Positions 11,364 through 23,191 of a stretch of 64,000 bases of DNA are shown here, piece by piece. This DNA comes from Zopfochytrium polystomum. Lineage: Eukaryota > Chytridiomycota > Chytridiomycetes > Chytridiales > Chytridiaceae. The notes beneath the pieces are model-generated. The model was given only the letters and a program-made list of their open reading frames with translations, was not told where the DNA came from and did not search any database. The position numbers and the translations under genes are program-made. The stretch's first letter is position 1; every line of letters begins with the position of its first letter. The stretch covers positions 248,001 through 312,000 of the forward strand of contig JAIVFJ010000021.1 in NCBI GenBank assembly GCA_025765615.1, written 5' to 3'.

Positions 11364-12841
11364 TCCTGTTGCAGTCAAATGGGTTGCTCCATGAGCGGCC
11401 AAAGGCTGCAAGGCCAGCACTCAGTTTGTCAGAGGTCCCAGGTTTGCCAGTGTGGCTGTGCTGAAAGACTGCGACTTCTCTCTCTTTCTGTCCCCCTTTG
11501 TCTGTCAGTGTGTCAGTGGCTTGGGGCTAACACTCCAAGCTTTGTTGGTCACTCTCTGCTTGGCCTGCCACACAATGTTCATTGTGGCATGCCACTCTCC
11601 TTTCAATCCAGGGACAGATTGCCTGTGTGTGGGACAACCAATATCCATTGAAGGCTTTGTCTTTTTTTTTTTATGTTTTTTGGCAAGGCTTACAAGTTGA
11701 CGGGCATCCCCTAGTAAGAACAAAAAAAAGTTGTTGTTGTTTTTTGGTGGTGTTTGATGATGATTGATTGGTTGATTGTTTTTGTTGGCAAAACAAGAAC
11801 GCAACGAGGTGCTGTGCTTTTTTTTTTTTTCTTTTCTTTTCTTTTTTGTTTTCCTCGCTTCGCTTTTTTTTTTTCTCTCCTTATCCTTATCCTTCTTTTT
11901 TTCTTCTTCTTCTACTTCTGCTACTTCCACTTCCTCCACCACCACCACCACCACCTCCTCCTCCTCCTCCTTCTTCTTTCTTTCCTTCCTCCCGTTTCCG
12001 TCGGCTCGCTTTCTCTTCAAGAGCCAAACGAGACGGACGACAGAAGGAAGGAAAGGAAAGGAAAGGAGGGAGTGAGGGAGACGGAGGGAGCGAGGGAGGC
12101 TAGGGGAAAGAATAGCGAAGGCAAAAGGCAGGCAGGACGGATGGAAGTGGGAACAGTTTGTGGACAATACGTGCAAACAGAGGGGAGGGGGGGAGGAAAG
12201 GGAGCGGATGGGCGAAAGGAGAAGACGCAAGGCGCTCGACCCCGGCGCGTGGCCAGGGGGGGAAGAAGAGCAGCGACGAGAGATGGGCACACTGAAAGGA
12301 AGAAAAAAAGAGAACTCATAAATAAACGGGAAAGCAGGCTGGTCCGATACGGGTAGGATCTAAAAAACAACGCCCGAGACAGGGGAAAAAAAAAAAAAAA
12401 GAAATGAGATGACCAAACGATAAGCGGCGACGACGACAAGAAGTAATGAACCCGCAGCGTGAAAGCCGCGGGCCGCTCCAAAAGACGAGCGAAGGAACGG
12501 CAACCAAAAAAGGAAAGAGTAGGCGGAGGAAGGAAGGTGGGGGTGAACAGAAAAGAGCAGCGTAAACGCATCAAAGATAACAGCGTATACAAGCTGCCAG
12601 CCAAGGGTCTACTGTCTCCGGCGCATTCAATAGAAGGCGAAAGCGCAGGCAAAATACGCCCGCATTTAAGAAGTTAAAAGCTTCGTACATATCAAAAACG
12701 AGGGGCGCCAACAACAAAAGAGGAGAGGAAACGCGGATTTAGAAGTTTGGTTTGACGAACTATCTACCCTTTACTTGGGGATCGGAGGGAGGGGGGGTTG
12801 CAGAAGAAACAAGAAAGAACAACGGAGACCAGGATGGCACC
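11364..12841. other. Intergenic, no gene seen
   Basis: The stretch contains a unique segment to about 11,700, then TTTTC, TTCTTC and CCACCA microsatellite-like runs (11,815-11,995) and purine-rich DNA with AAAAG and GAAAG repeats to about 12,560. Open frames here are Phe/Ser/Lys low complexity. The right end abuts the stop codon of the minus-strand gene and presumably includes its 3' UTR. Confidence 0.55.
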
Positions 12842-15800
12842 TCACGAGGCAGATTGAAGGCCCTTTCCGCCTCCCACACGACTTGAAGTGACCTCATCTC
12901 CTTCCCCAACAACCACGAGCAAGTTGTCTCCACCCTCCTCAAAGAAGTAGTAAACATCTCCATCGTCCACAATCTCAACCACCTGCTGCTGCTGCTGCTG
13001 TGGGTTAAGATCGCCGCCTGAATTCAGCTCACCGCCAGAATTTAGCGACGACGCAGGTGCAGGTGCGGCTGGCGGAGACGCGACGTGGACAGCAGAGTCT
13101 GTGCGGTCAACACGACTGGTGACAGGGACTGCGGATGTTTTGACGGCGGAGGCGGGAGGAACGAGAGTCGTTCCTGAAACGCTCGTCGAAGTGGATGGGG
13201 TGGGTGACATCGGCTGCCAGGGTTCGGCAGGCAAGGCCTTGTTCACCAGCGGTGGAGACGGTCCTGCATCGGTCGCGATGGTAGATGGATGCGACACGCT
13301 CCGCGATATCAACGAAGAAGAATGGGAGTTCGTTGATGAAACGCGTGGCGGGGCTATCGGAGAAGCAGCAGCACTTTTCAGCAACGAGTTCGGAAGAGGA
13401 GCAGAGTTGGAAGCACTCGCAGCTCTCGGAGAAGGTGTATCCATTCTGGACCGCGAGCGCGTCGTTGTCAGTGAAGGAACGGGCGGTAAAGGAGGCAGCG
13501 GAGATGGTGTGCTATTCGAGTGGTCGCGCTGGACAAGAGCAACCGCCGCAATGCTGGCCGATCGCGGGGGAATTTGAGGTGCAGATCGATTGCCATTTGA
13601 ACCAGCCAGACTCGCCTCAGCGCTCTTGCTCCTCGATCCGGTAATCGATGTAGCAATTGCATGTGATGGTTGTGCATCGTTTTGCTGGCGCACGTCCAGG
13701 TCAGTGGAATTTTTTGGTGTTGCGGGACGGCTGGACATTCCGAGCTGAGACTGCATACGCTTCAAGGCAGCACGGGCCGACCCGCCGACGCCGCCACTCG
13801 GATCAGGGGACTTTGAGCGTCCCACAGCACTACTCACAGACGGTGCCGGCACAGTCGGCCTGCGAGTCAGCGTACTGGCAGGCATGGTCGGTGACGTGGG
13901 ATTTGGCTTCTTGCGTGATGTGAGAGATAAGGTCCTAAATAGCGTCATCGCTGAGGTCGGAGGTGACACGGGCGGAGAAACCACCAAAGCGGACGAAGTG
14001 TCCGAGCCGCTGCTCTCAAGGCCAGGGGTGCCTTCCGCATCTGGATGGAACTCCACACTTCTCCTCTGCCGCAACTGCCCAACCGCTCGAGCGATTCGCG
14101 AGCCTGTTCGCTTGGCTGCATCGGCTAAGCCCATATTTTTGAGCCTATCCGGGAGGGGAACATCCTCGGGTCGATCTTCAGCAGCTGCACCACCCACCAT
14201 GTCAAAACTGTGTCTTGGCGCTGACATCCGCCGAGAGTCGCCACCAGAGCAATGCGTGCAAACAGTTCCATCCGCTAGAAACTGGGTACCGTCGCATACA
14301 GAGCAGTCGGGGGTCACGCTCGAAATGATGCGAACTGGCACCGTTGCTGTGTCCACTCCAGCCGTCTCCACCAGCTGCGCTTCGAGGGTCTCTGCAGGAT
14401 CAGTTGCACCACCCCACCGCTTTTTGAACCGCATCTTCATAGAGTTCGAGCGCCATAGTCCAGCCTGCTCCGTTGAAGTTCTTGGGCTGCCTTCCGCATC
14501 GGTTTGACGCGGGTGGTCGCCACTAGGTCCTGCATTTCCCTCTCCAGGCATTTTGCCTCTCGTCTCGCGGCGATCCTTCAAATCCAAAGAGTTCGACCTT
14601 GAAAGAGAAGATGTGGAGGAGTTGCGTGAATGGGAGGCCGTCGCCCCAGCCATTCCTTTCCAAAAGCTGAAATCGATTCGTCTCTTTGGCGCCTGTTCTG
14701 CAGATGGGGATGAAGCCGTAGCAAGCGAACGAGGAGAGTCCAGCGATCCAGAGCCCAATTCTCCAACACCTGGTGGTTCCACAGCTGCTATCGTTCTGAG
14801 AGATGAGGAAGTGGGACCTGGTGGAGACTTTGCGGGTTGATGGGAACCGAGGGAAGGCTGAAGGTCTTGTGTATTGGCTGGAGTCTGATAGGACATATTA
14901 GTGTGATCAGAGTCTACAATAGGTGCCGGTGCTGCTGGCGGTCGGCCAGGGTCCGACGGTGTTTTCGTTATAGAGGAAGCGGCATTGACAGCAAGAAGCT
15001 CGCCAGATGCTGGTTTAGTAGATTAGCACAGTGTGAGGCGTTTTTTCAAAGCCCAACCAACCTTTCCGTGATGGAGCGAGGTTACGACGATTGAGCAGCA
15101 AACTAGGTACAGAGGATGCATCTGCGGGAGCGCTTTGAGCTACCGGCGACGTAGGGGTCACCGGATCATCGTTTGGTGTAGGAGAGGTTGCGGGTGACGG
15201 AACGTAAACCATTGTAACAGCTCGGGAAGGTGGTTGGCTACCGGCGGTTGCACTCGACACCGGCGGTATCATTTTGCTCAAGGAGGTTTTGAGCTCGAGG
15301 AACCACGGCATGGGTTTCCGGACACCAGAGTATCCCACTGCATAGAATTCGTCTCCTTCTACATCCAATCGAGCTTCCGACGAATTCGAGAGTGCGGATG
15401 ATAAAATTTGTGGCGACGTTGGCCCGGACACGCTTGCCGCTCCCATAGAGTTCGATGAGGGCCTTCGAAAGACTGTAGAAAATCTTTCCGCATGAATTGA
15501 GGACGACGATGGGCGCGGTGACAACGTTGGTGGACTGGGAACTGTTGATTGCGAGACGATTTGCCCTGCATTCGGTTGAGGGGACGAAATTGACCCCGTG
15601 AGCGACTTTGAGCTTCTATTCGTAGCTGCCGATAGCGCACGGCTACGCCCAAGAGAAATTCCAGACGACTCTGATGAGCTCGTGGCCGACGGTCGCGGTG
15701 GAGAGGGACCGCTGCTGCGAGCGCTCCGTCCCGTATTGGACGAAGACGCACTCGTGGACGACACGCCACTCACCAACGACTGGTGGTCGGAAGCTCCCAC

Positions 15801-15947
15801 ATCGCTGATTGTGTCAATAGCGGCCCCGGCCGATGCGTTCTTTGGGGACGGAGGAGAATGCGGCGGCGAGGGCGGCGGCATTACTCCTGCCGGAGCCTCT
15901 GCTGCTGACTCAGGGGAGGAGACAAGGGGTGCTGATGATGGCTCCAT
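12842..15947 (-). CDS. Ser/Pro-rich protein with a CxxC pair, unrecognised
   Basis: Two exons, 15947-15062 and 15009-12842, join in frame across a 52-bp intron with a TACTAAAC-like branch site and give about 1017 residues. Most of the chain is Ser/Thr/Pro-rich and disordered. Two more structured islands stand out: LDVEGDEFYAVGYSGVRKPM (residues about 205-225) with MPWFLELKTSLSKM just after, and a zinc-ribbon-like pair CSVCDGTQFLADGTVCTHC near residue 520. The C-terminus has a Gln run, DDGDVYYFFEEGGDN, and a short basic end. Many Arg-x-x-Ser contexts (RRMSAPRHS, RRPTVPAPS) would suit kinase regulation. I do not recognise the family; a large cytosolic scaffold is only a guess. GA/CT repeats lie 370-485 bp upstream of the start. 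Confidence 0.65.
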
Positions 15948-16316
15948 ATCGAGTCAGTGCAACCGTGCTGTCGGACGGAATACAACGCAGAATAATTTGA
16001 GCGAATGGGGGGTGGGAGGTGAGAGTCCCTGAAAGGAACAAAGCGGAAATTCAAAAGGTAACCGGCAGCAGCGGCAACAACAGAAGCTGTGTAGTGGCTG
16101 GCAGGCAGGAGCAGTAGAAGCCTTGCAGCAACCGTTTGCTGGCGGCGGGCGGCCGAGGCCGAGGCGGCGGCGGTAAGAGGGAGGGAGGGAGGGAGGGAGG
16201 CGGGGAGCGGCGGCGGCCAACCCCTTGCTGCCCTTAACGTTTTTTTTTTTTTTGGTAATGTTTTTGTAATTTTTTGTTTTGCTGCGAATAATAACCCTAA
16301 AAAATTGTGCTCGCTT

Positions 16317-16350
16317 TGTCTCTCTCTCCCCTTCTCTCTCTCTCTCTCTG

Positions 16351-16382
<32 letters not shown>

Positions 16383-16431
16383 TCTCTGTCTCTCTCTCTC
16401 TCGGTCTCTGTCTCTCTCTCTCTCTCTCTCG
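16317..16431. repeat. CT microsatellite
   Basis: Nearly pure CT repeat with occasional GTCT units, lying between the Ser-rich minus-strand gene and the retroelement region. On the gene's strand it is a GA tract upstream of the start codon. Confidence 0.9.
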
Positions 16432-17263
16432 TGGAGGAGGAGCGCTTCAATCCCTGATTCCCACGTTCACAACAGGCAGTCACAATAATAGGATGAAAAC
16501 TATTGATTAACCGGCCCACCAAGCACCAATCTTTACCAGTACCAACCCCCCTCTCTCATCTAATAGCGTTTTTTCAATCGAGTTCTGCAACCATCCCACT
16601 CCATCCACCCCACTCATCTCACTCAACCAAATGGAGCTCTGAGATATTTTCTGTCAGGAGCTTGCGTACTTGAGGACAGAAACTGTTGGAATTTCGATTT
16701 GAAATGCGATGACAAGAAACTTAGTCCTTTGCAGAGTGTATGGGAGTACGTAGCGTAGAGCAAAGTGCAAAGTGATTAACTGGTTATTGAGCTGGAACAT
16801 TTATATCTGCTGGATGTGTCTGTTATGCGGCAACAGATGGCAGCTTTGACAAATTGGGCTGTAGACAGAGCTGTCACTAGGGTGCTTCCATGAAGTGGCC
16901 ATGGCGCCGCGGGGAAGAGCCATGGGTGCCTGTTCTCTAGCCCATTTTCTGTGCCGCTGGCTAGGGGATAGTGAGGAGAATAATTCCGGGATACCCTGTG
17001 GGCATCAGAGAAAGTTTGTGAATGCAGTGGACAGACAACATATGTCTGTCTCTGCACTTATCAGAGGTGAGGCAGTCTATTTCAGGAGAGAAGGTGCCCC
17101 CCTTGACTGCGTTAGCACTCAGGCCTCAGAAGAACTGGTAAACTTTGTCCCATGGGAAGGAGGCGAGCATTCCATTGCTTGTCATGGCTGCCCGAACAGG
17201 GAAACACATGATGATGCTGACCTTGTGTAAACAGTCTACTCTGAGTGAGTGAGTGGAAGGAGT
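16432..17263. other. Gap between microsatellite and retroelement fragment
   Basis: No gene is supported. Base composition changes here from GC-rich to a more mixed, AT-richer style typical of the whole 16.5-23.1 kb block. Short open frames lack any family motif. Part of it may be the distal portion of the LTR next to the first retroelement fragment, but no matching second copy is present to define the end. Confidence 0.4.
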
Positions 17264-18238
17264 GAATGAAGTGGAGATGTGTGTTTGTGGGTGGTCCTTC
17301 TCCCCAACTTGGAGAGAAAGAGAAAAAAAACTCTGTTATGAATTATTGGTACATGATGATGATATACACACTGTAATAGTTGCTAGGCAAGTATGACTGG
17401 CACAGGGTAAAAACCTCTCCTATATTATCTGCTTGAGCAGAGGAGGAGGAAAACTGTTGACACTGGGTTTCCGTTTCATTTAATACTCAGAGTATTTGTC
17501 ATCAGCGCAAGCCAGCGCCCAGGTCTGCATTGGTGGTGGCTTGCTCTCCCATGGGCATCGTGAGAACAATAACTGACGGTGACAATAGGTTCGGGTCTGT
17601 CTTGTGCCTCTTGCTGCTAACCATTCAGTTCCGCCTAACAGTTTGCGTGAGACCCAAGAGACAGCAGCGCCCATGAGGAAGAAGACATATCCAGTGCGCA
17701 ATGTGCAGTCTCCAGGTTCGCCCCCATAAGGTGCATCAGCGTATGCAGCTGGTTCAAGGGTGTCATTGTGAAGAGCCGTAGCGGCTTGTGGCTTTGCCTG
17801 TAGAATAATCCGTAGTCCCAGGTGCCTCAGAGGTGACGAAGCAGGCGGCAGAGTGCATTGCGATGGCACTGGCTTGGCTTCAGTTGGAACATTTGTTGCA
17901 AATGCGATATCTGGTCGAGTTTGTGTTGCGAGGTATTGAATTTTCATGGGTGTGGATCGATACCAGCTTGAGTCGCTCTTGCTGAGTTCGATTGACGTTT
18001 CGTCATGCATAAAGGTGATAGACATTGGAGTTGATGCAATGTCGAGGTTGTCCCACATTTTCTCTTCAGTGAGAATTGTCCTGGTGTATTCGTCTAGGCC
18101 CATCCAAATGCCTTCGGTATTGTGCTCGAGGTGGATGCGATTCACTTGGCTGACAGTGGTTTCCTCGAGGGACATGCTGTACTCAGTGTGAAAAGCATCC
18201 TCAATTTTTGCAACGAGAGCTTGTGAGACTATACTCAC
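17264..18238 (-). mobile_element. Ty1/copia fragment: RT end, RNase H and start of 3' LTR
   Basis: Reading down from 18238 the minus strand codes for the linker and RNase H part of a copia polyprotein: YLATQTRPDIAFATN, LHNDTLEPAAYADA and AAVSWVSRKLL. Some segments are scrambled, so it is decayed. About 20 bp after the stop near 17480 the strand reads TGTCAACAGTTTTCC, a plausible LTR start with TG, which continues to about 17264. Blocks from this fragment reappear near 20.7 kb and 22.2 kb. Integrase and gag are not seen here. Confidence 0.75.
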
Positions 18239-19689
18239 TCCTTTGACCGTGGGATCTGGGCCCTAGAGTGAGGGAAAGCAAATTATAGGCTAAAACTAAC
18301 TTTATTGGGCTGTTGTCTAGGGGGTGTTTCAACCCTACTACTTGCCTAGTCCACGAAGTATCCCTACTGATCTGTCTAACAGGGGTCTCAAACACAAAGA
18401 ATGAACATTCAGAGGGACAATCCTCTGAAGGATTGGTGCTGGAGCACTGATTACTCGCATGGCCGCAGGCCGATGCAAGGGGAAACGGAAGGGCACTCCT
18501 GAGGGCGCAACACAACCGCAGAATAAAGAGAGAGAAGAGGGAAATGGGGGTTTTTATCTCAGGAACCTAATCTCAAATACAACAGGAGCGGTTAATAGCG
18601 ATGGGACAGACAGGGCGCAACCTAGCGCCCCTCGTCGCAGACAGTGCTGCAGGAGCCCTCGTCGTCGCCAGCGACAGGGGGAGAGAGAGAAGGGAGTCAA
18701 CTATGTAGGGGTCAGAAGGTCGCCAGCAGGGAACTTGCACGCAGAAAACACCTGCAATCGTACACGCACCCCGCCGGGCTGCGTCAGCACGATCACTCGA
18801 CCAACGGGCTTTATCGCATCGCACTTGTACTCACGCATCTCACTCTCACAGCAATAGGACCGAGGCAGGCACTTGTAGATCGAACTCTCAGGTGTCGCAG
18901 GCTGCACCGAGTGCAGCCAACATCACCCTCGCGGGGACGGGAAGGTTGGGGACAACGACGCCGTCGTCGTCGCCACCACCACCACCATTGTTGCGGCGGG
19001 CGAGTACCTGTGATCCTCACTCCAACACAGAGCTGGCAATGTCACACAGTCGCTGGTGGGGCCAGCTGCATTCCCCACCCACGGCCCCTTAAGAGGAGCC
19101 CCCCAAAGGGACCATGTACACACCTGGGTGTGTACCATCTCTCACTACCCTCACCTTTGTGAGCCAGATGGATTTGAAGGGACTCTGTATTGGTGCCAAT
19201 GGACAGAAATCAGATTGAAGAAAAAAAGGAAAAAGAGAAATGGCCCAAAAACAGAGAGAGAGAAAATTGACAAGTCAACCCCCTGACTTGGAGCATCCAC
19301 CACAAATGCTCTAAGTCCCCCCAACCCTATGCGTATATGTACAAGTGCTGAAAATAATTAATAAATTAGGCGGGCTTGGGGTACAGCCTGTCAGGCACCC
19401 CATCCCAAGGCAGTCGGGCAGTCTCCGTTAGTCACCGAAAAAGAAAATATGTTGAGAAAACCCTGGTGCAACAGAAACTGTTAAGACAAAAGTAGTAAAT
19501 GCAGACCCAATAATAAAGACGGGTTAGCTGCAAATACACTTTGATAACACCTTGGAAACTAAAGAACCGGGAGCAATAATAGGGGTCCCGATCCTTGCAG
19601 TTTTATGACAGGTACGCTTGTTTTTGCGAATAAAATCCCTAGACTTTATCACTGAGACCTCGGTGTAGTCTCACAAGCTGGGGTGTTGG
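18239..19689. other. Sequence between retroelement fragments, no gene seen
   Basis: There are no coding motifs on either strand. A GTCGTCG/CCACCA run lies near 18,960-18,995. Interspersed short purine-rich tracts and a GC-rich patch (18,600-19,100) suggest insertion of unrelated DNA into the retroelement or joining of fragments. Confidence 0.4.
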
Positions 19690-20823
19690 CCATGACATTG
19701 ATGTTGTCGACAAAGACAAAGATGATTTCAAACGTTTGCTGCTGAGGGTCTACTCGAAAGAAGAGGTAGGGCTCAGCAAGAGATTGATTATAGCGAAGTT
19801 TCTCGACAATGAACTTGCGAAGGGTCAGGAACCAGTTTCATCCAGATTGATGTTGTCCATAGAGGCTCTTGAGGAGTTTGCAGAATAGTTTCTTTCCATC
19901 TGGAGTGAATCGCTTGTGGCCTTTGGGTGGGTACTTGAAGATGACTTCTTTGAGGAAAGTGTACAGGTAGGCTGTGTTGACATCCATGCTGTGGTTCTTG
20001 AGGTCAAAAGCAAGGCTGATTGCAATGAGCAGTCGGATGGCCTGGATCCAGACGACAGGAGAAAAGTTGTCTGTGTGGTCGAGGTGTTTCCACATGCAAC
20101 AAGACAGGCTTTCCATTGCTTCAGCGAGCCAAAGGGGTCAGGTTTGTAGGCATAAACCCATTTGCAGAACATTGCGCATTCACCAGGAGGAAGAATTGCC
20201 CACTCCCAGACCTTGTGCTCGTCCATGAGAGATTGAAGCTCCTCAAGCTCAGATGCAGTCCATTCTTCATTGTAGTCTGATGCATGGGCTTCCTTGTGGG
20301 AGTTGTGATTGGTGGATTGGTTCTTTTGGGAAGTGCTTTGGAAAGCGTGGTTCTGGTTTGGCTGATGCAAGGTAGAGTTGCAAGAGATGGCAAGTGTGTG
20401 TTCGATTTGCAAGTAGCTTGCAAAGTCCAGTTGGTGCATCTTTGATGTTGACAATGAGCAAGGTGAAAATGGCGATTCAATGACAGGTTCTGGTTCAGTG
20501 TTGATGGACGCTGCTATGCAGTCTGCTGTTGGAGCTAGGCTCTCTTCAGGTTCTTCTTCATCTTCACCCAGGACGACAGCAAATGTGTCAGGGTTCCAAC
20601 CATAGTCGTCATCGTCATCATCGTCTTCCATATCTTGGGGAAGAGTTGGAGGTTGATCTGAGGTGTTTGTTGATGATGATGGCAGCTGTCCCCCCAGAAG
20701 CCTGAATGAAGTGGAGATGTGTGTTTGTGGGTGGTCCTTCTCCCCAACTTGGAGAGAAAGAGAAAAAAACTCTGTTATGAATTTTTGATACATAATGATG
20801 AAATGCACACTGTTTTTTGGCAA
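19690..20823 (-). mobile_element. Ty1/copia reverse transcriptase fragment, frame-broken
   Basis: From about 20300 downward the minus strand reads the start of a copia reverse transcriptase: EEWTASELEELQSLMDEHKV, CKWVYAYKPDPFGSLKQWKA and CLVACG. After a frame shift near 20085 it reads FSPVVWIQAIRLLIAISLAF, MDVNTAYLYTFLKEVIF and KKLFCKLLKSLYG. A further change of frame leads to the catalytic region, now FVDNINVMA near 19,700 in place of the usual YVDD. The upstream part of the frame (20823-20300) is acidic and Ser/Thr-rich. Frame breaks and the lost catalytic Asp pair show it is inactive. Confidence 0.8.
20704..20805 (-). repeat. Block shared with 17264-17365
   Basis: About 100 bp starting GAATGAAGTGGAGATGTGTG and covering CTTCTCCCCAACTTGGAG repeats at 17264-17365 with roughly ten differences, in the same orientation. 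At 17.3 kb the block sits inside the putative LTR, so this copy is probably LTR-derived sequence joined to the reverse transcriptase fragment. Confidence 0.7.
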
Positions 20824-20829
20824 GCGTTA

Positions 20830-21500
20830 TGAGATTCCTAATCTCATGGGCCATTGAGCTGTTGAGGTCTCTTTAAAAGCTCTTCCTTGACTAGTTCATT
20901 GGTTTTACCTTTACATATAGTGGCCCCCCATCAATCACAAACAACCACTCTATTTCTATTATTGAATACTTATTTTTACTTCAAAAGTAACTCAGTACTG
21001 ATGCCCCGCATCAAAAAGAGCATCCTGTGTTCCTTGTGCTGAATGGGCCTAAGCACAAGGCGCACACCCTTTGTTTCTTCTTATTTTTACTCATTTTCTC
21101 TTATTTTCCCTTTTTCCCACCTTTCAGGCCTCTGTCCCTGCACTGATGGGGCCTCCCAGCCCTCAATTTCAGCCCATCTCAAATTTGAGGCAGGAGAGAC
21201 ACTGGGTGGAGGGGGGTGTGGCTGAAAGATGATTCATTCTTACAAATTGTTCTTTTCTTTCATTTTCTCCTTTTTACTATCTTTTGTCTTTTTCTTCTTG
21301 TTCTTCCTCCTTCTTTCTTTCTCTCTCTGATCCCCATAAATACTGCCCCTTTCCCCCCTTCTTCTCTTCAATAATAACTCTCAACAACAATCAATAAGAC
21401 TCCCCTTGGGCAGCCCCTGTTTGACTAGTTGTGTCCCTCATATCTCCTTTCAGGGTGTTGTAAGGTGAGTGCCTCCCCAAAAGACCATGTGTGTGGTGGA
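20830..21500. other. AT-richer spacer with TATA-like box, no gene
   Basis: No coding sequence is supported. Pyrimidine-rich DNA ends in CCCCATAAATACTGCCCC near 21,335, which resembles a TATA box with downstream initiation region, as in an LTR promoter. Nothing around it confirms an LTR. Confidence 0.35.
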
Positions 21501-21507
21501 TAGGAGA

Positions 21508-21800
21508 CCTTCCCTGGCAAAGTGCAGAGTGGGCCAAGCAGGGAAGATGGAGTCCTCTTTTGGTGTAGGAGATCCCCCTGGCAAGTGCAGAGTAGGCCAA
21601 GCAGGGTGGATTAGAAGTCCTCTTTGGCCAGAGCCCCCAGACCAAGCAAGTAGAGGTAGCATTCCACAAGGCAAGTGCAGAGTAGGCCAAGCTGTGTGAG
21701 TGCCCCCTTCCCAAAGCAAGAGTGTGTGAAGACCAAGTTGGGTTGGGTCTACTGAGATGAGAACTTAGAGAGGCTAGTGCAGAGTGGGCCAAGCTTTCTT
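21508..21800. repeat. Irregular minisatellite, four units
   Basis: The core GGCAAGTGCAGAGTAGGCCA followed by AGC occurs near 21514, 21580, 21681 and 21777, spaced about 66-101 bp, with flanking text such as AGATCCCCC and GAGCCCCC partly repeated. Its minus-strand translation repeats LAYSAL or LAHSAL, but no gene is indicated. Confidence 0.7.
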
Positions 21801-22221
21801 TGTTACTTACAGTAATCTGCCATTGCACCCCTCTTTTGAGCACAACTTCACCATCAGGTTCTTACCTCTTCAAGTCAAGCCTGTCTCATCTTCCACATCA
21901 AGTTGGTATGTCAGATACATCCCGTCCTGTATGGGCGCTCCAGGGCTTAACCATCTCATGTCTATGGCACCCATGATTCATTCATGTGGAGACTTGTCTC
22001 TGTATGTTTGTCCATGGCTGTTATGGCACTCATGAGTCCACAATGACTCATGACAGTTATTGATTGGTATATCTGTGCTTTCAGAGCATACATAGAGAGT
22101 AGTATTAACACCAACAACAGGGTACTGGCCCTTAGAACCAGGAGTTCCCCATCATTGATGACTTGTCCTTTCCCCACACATCCACTAGACTATGGGATGA
22201 GCCTTCAGAGGTGTAGAGGAT

Positions 22222-22903
22222 CTCATAGCGTGACCAGTACAGGGTAAAAACCTCTCCTATATTATCTGCTTGAGCAGAGGAGGAGGAAAACTGTTGACAC
22301 CAGGTTTCTGTTCCACTTAATACTTGGAGTATTTGTCATCAGCGCAAGCCAGTGCCCAGGTCTGCATTGGCAGTCGCTCGCTCTCCCATGGGCATTGTGA
22401 GAACGATAACTGACAGTGACAATAGGTTCATGTCCGTCTTGTGCCTCTTGCTGCTAACCAGTCAGTTCCGCCTATCACCTTGGACTACAGGCGTCGAAAT
22501 TCCAACAGGAAGGAAGCTACTTCTTTTGTGCTCAGTTATGTTTCACTGGAGGTTGGGTCATGCAGGCACTGATGTCGTCCAAAATATCTGGTTGAGGGGT
22601 TATTTGCGGGAATGTGCAAATGTGAATCTTTTGCAAAAGTTGAGAATAAAGTTGCTGGTGCGTATACTCTGTAATAAGCAAAAATAAGTCGTCGACCCAT
22701 ACAGTCAACACAAACTCTAGCACAGTTGCTAGTCCTCCGGCCATAGCTGTTGTTGTGAGACTGAATATGTTTCCTGCGGCCTTGTCAAATTCTTCAGCCT
22801 CGTGTGCCTGCTGTGTTCTTGCAAATTCCTCACTCCATCCCATCATCCCATTTCTACTCTGACAACGCCTCTTTGTTGCTTGCGAGGACGATGATGATGG
22901 CAA
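22222..22903 (-). mobile_element. Second Ty1/copia fragment with RT catalytic motif
   Basis: The minus strand codes LEFVLTVWVDDLFLL near 22,710, a YVDD-type reverse transcriptase motif with W for Y. Further down, 22478-22222 is about 90 percent identical to 17640-17396, covering the end of the RNase H region and the first 50 or so bases of the LTR beginning TGTCAACAG. Identity stops at 22222, so this copy was truncated inside its LTR. It is a different copy from the one at 17.3-18.2 kb. Confidence 0.7.
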
Positions 22904-23191
22904 AGAACCTGGCGTTAATAGTCAAGAGAATGAGAGAGAGACACAGAGAGAGAGAGTGGGTGAGTGAGTGAGAGGAGAGTCTGCAGCCCTGTCGAACGCC
23001 AACAATTAGCGTGCGATTGCACGGACCTCCCACCAGTGTTTGCGGGTGCAGGATCCAGACTCTCAGGCTCACCATCGCTCCGAGGAAGGATAGACGGGTG
23101 AGACGGAGGTGGGGGGACATCTGCGTGTGCATGCATCACTCACCTTTTCCTTCTTCGTCGTTAATTTTTCCCCCCCCCCACTGTAACCATT

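Noticed and set aside
12017..12652. A 211-codon minus-strand frame with Phe/Ser/Leu-rich text
   Set aside because: Low-complexity translation of purine-rich DNA downstream of the Ser-rich gene; no motif or splice logic.
21391..21843. A 150-codon minus-strand frame with LAYSAL repeats
   Set aside because: It is the translation of the irregular minisatellite; no start context or homology.
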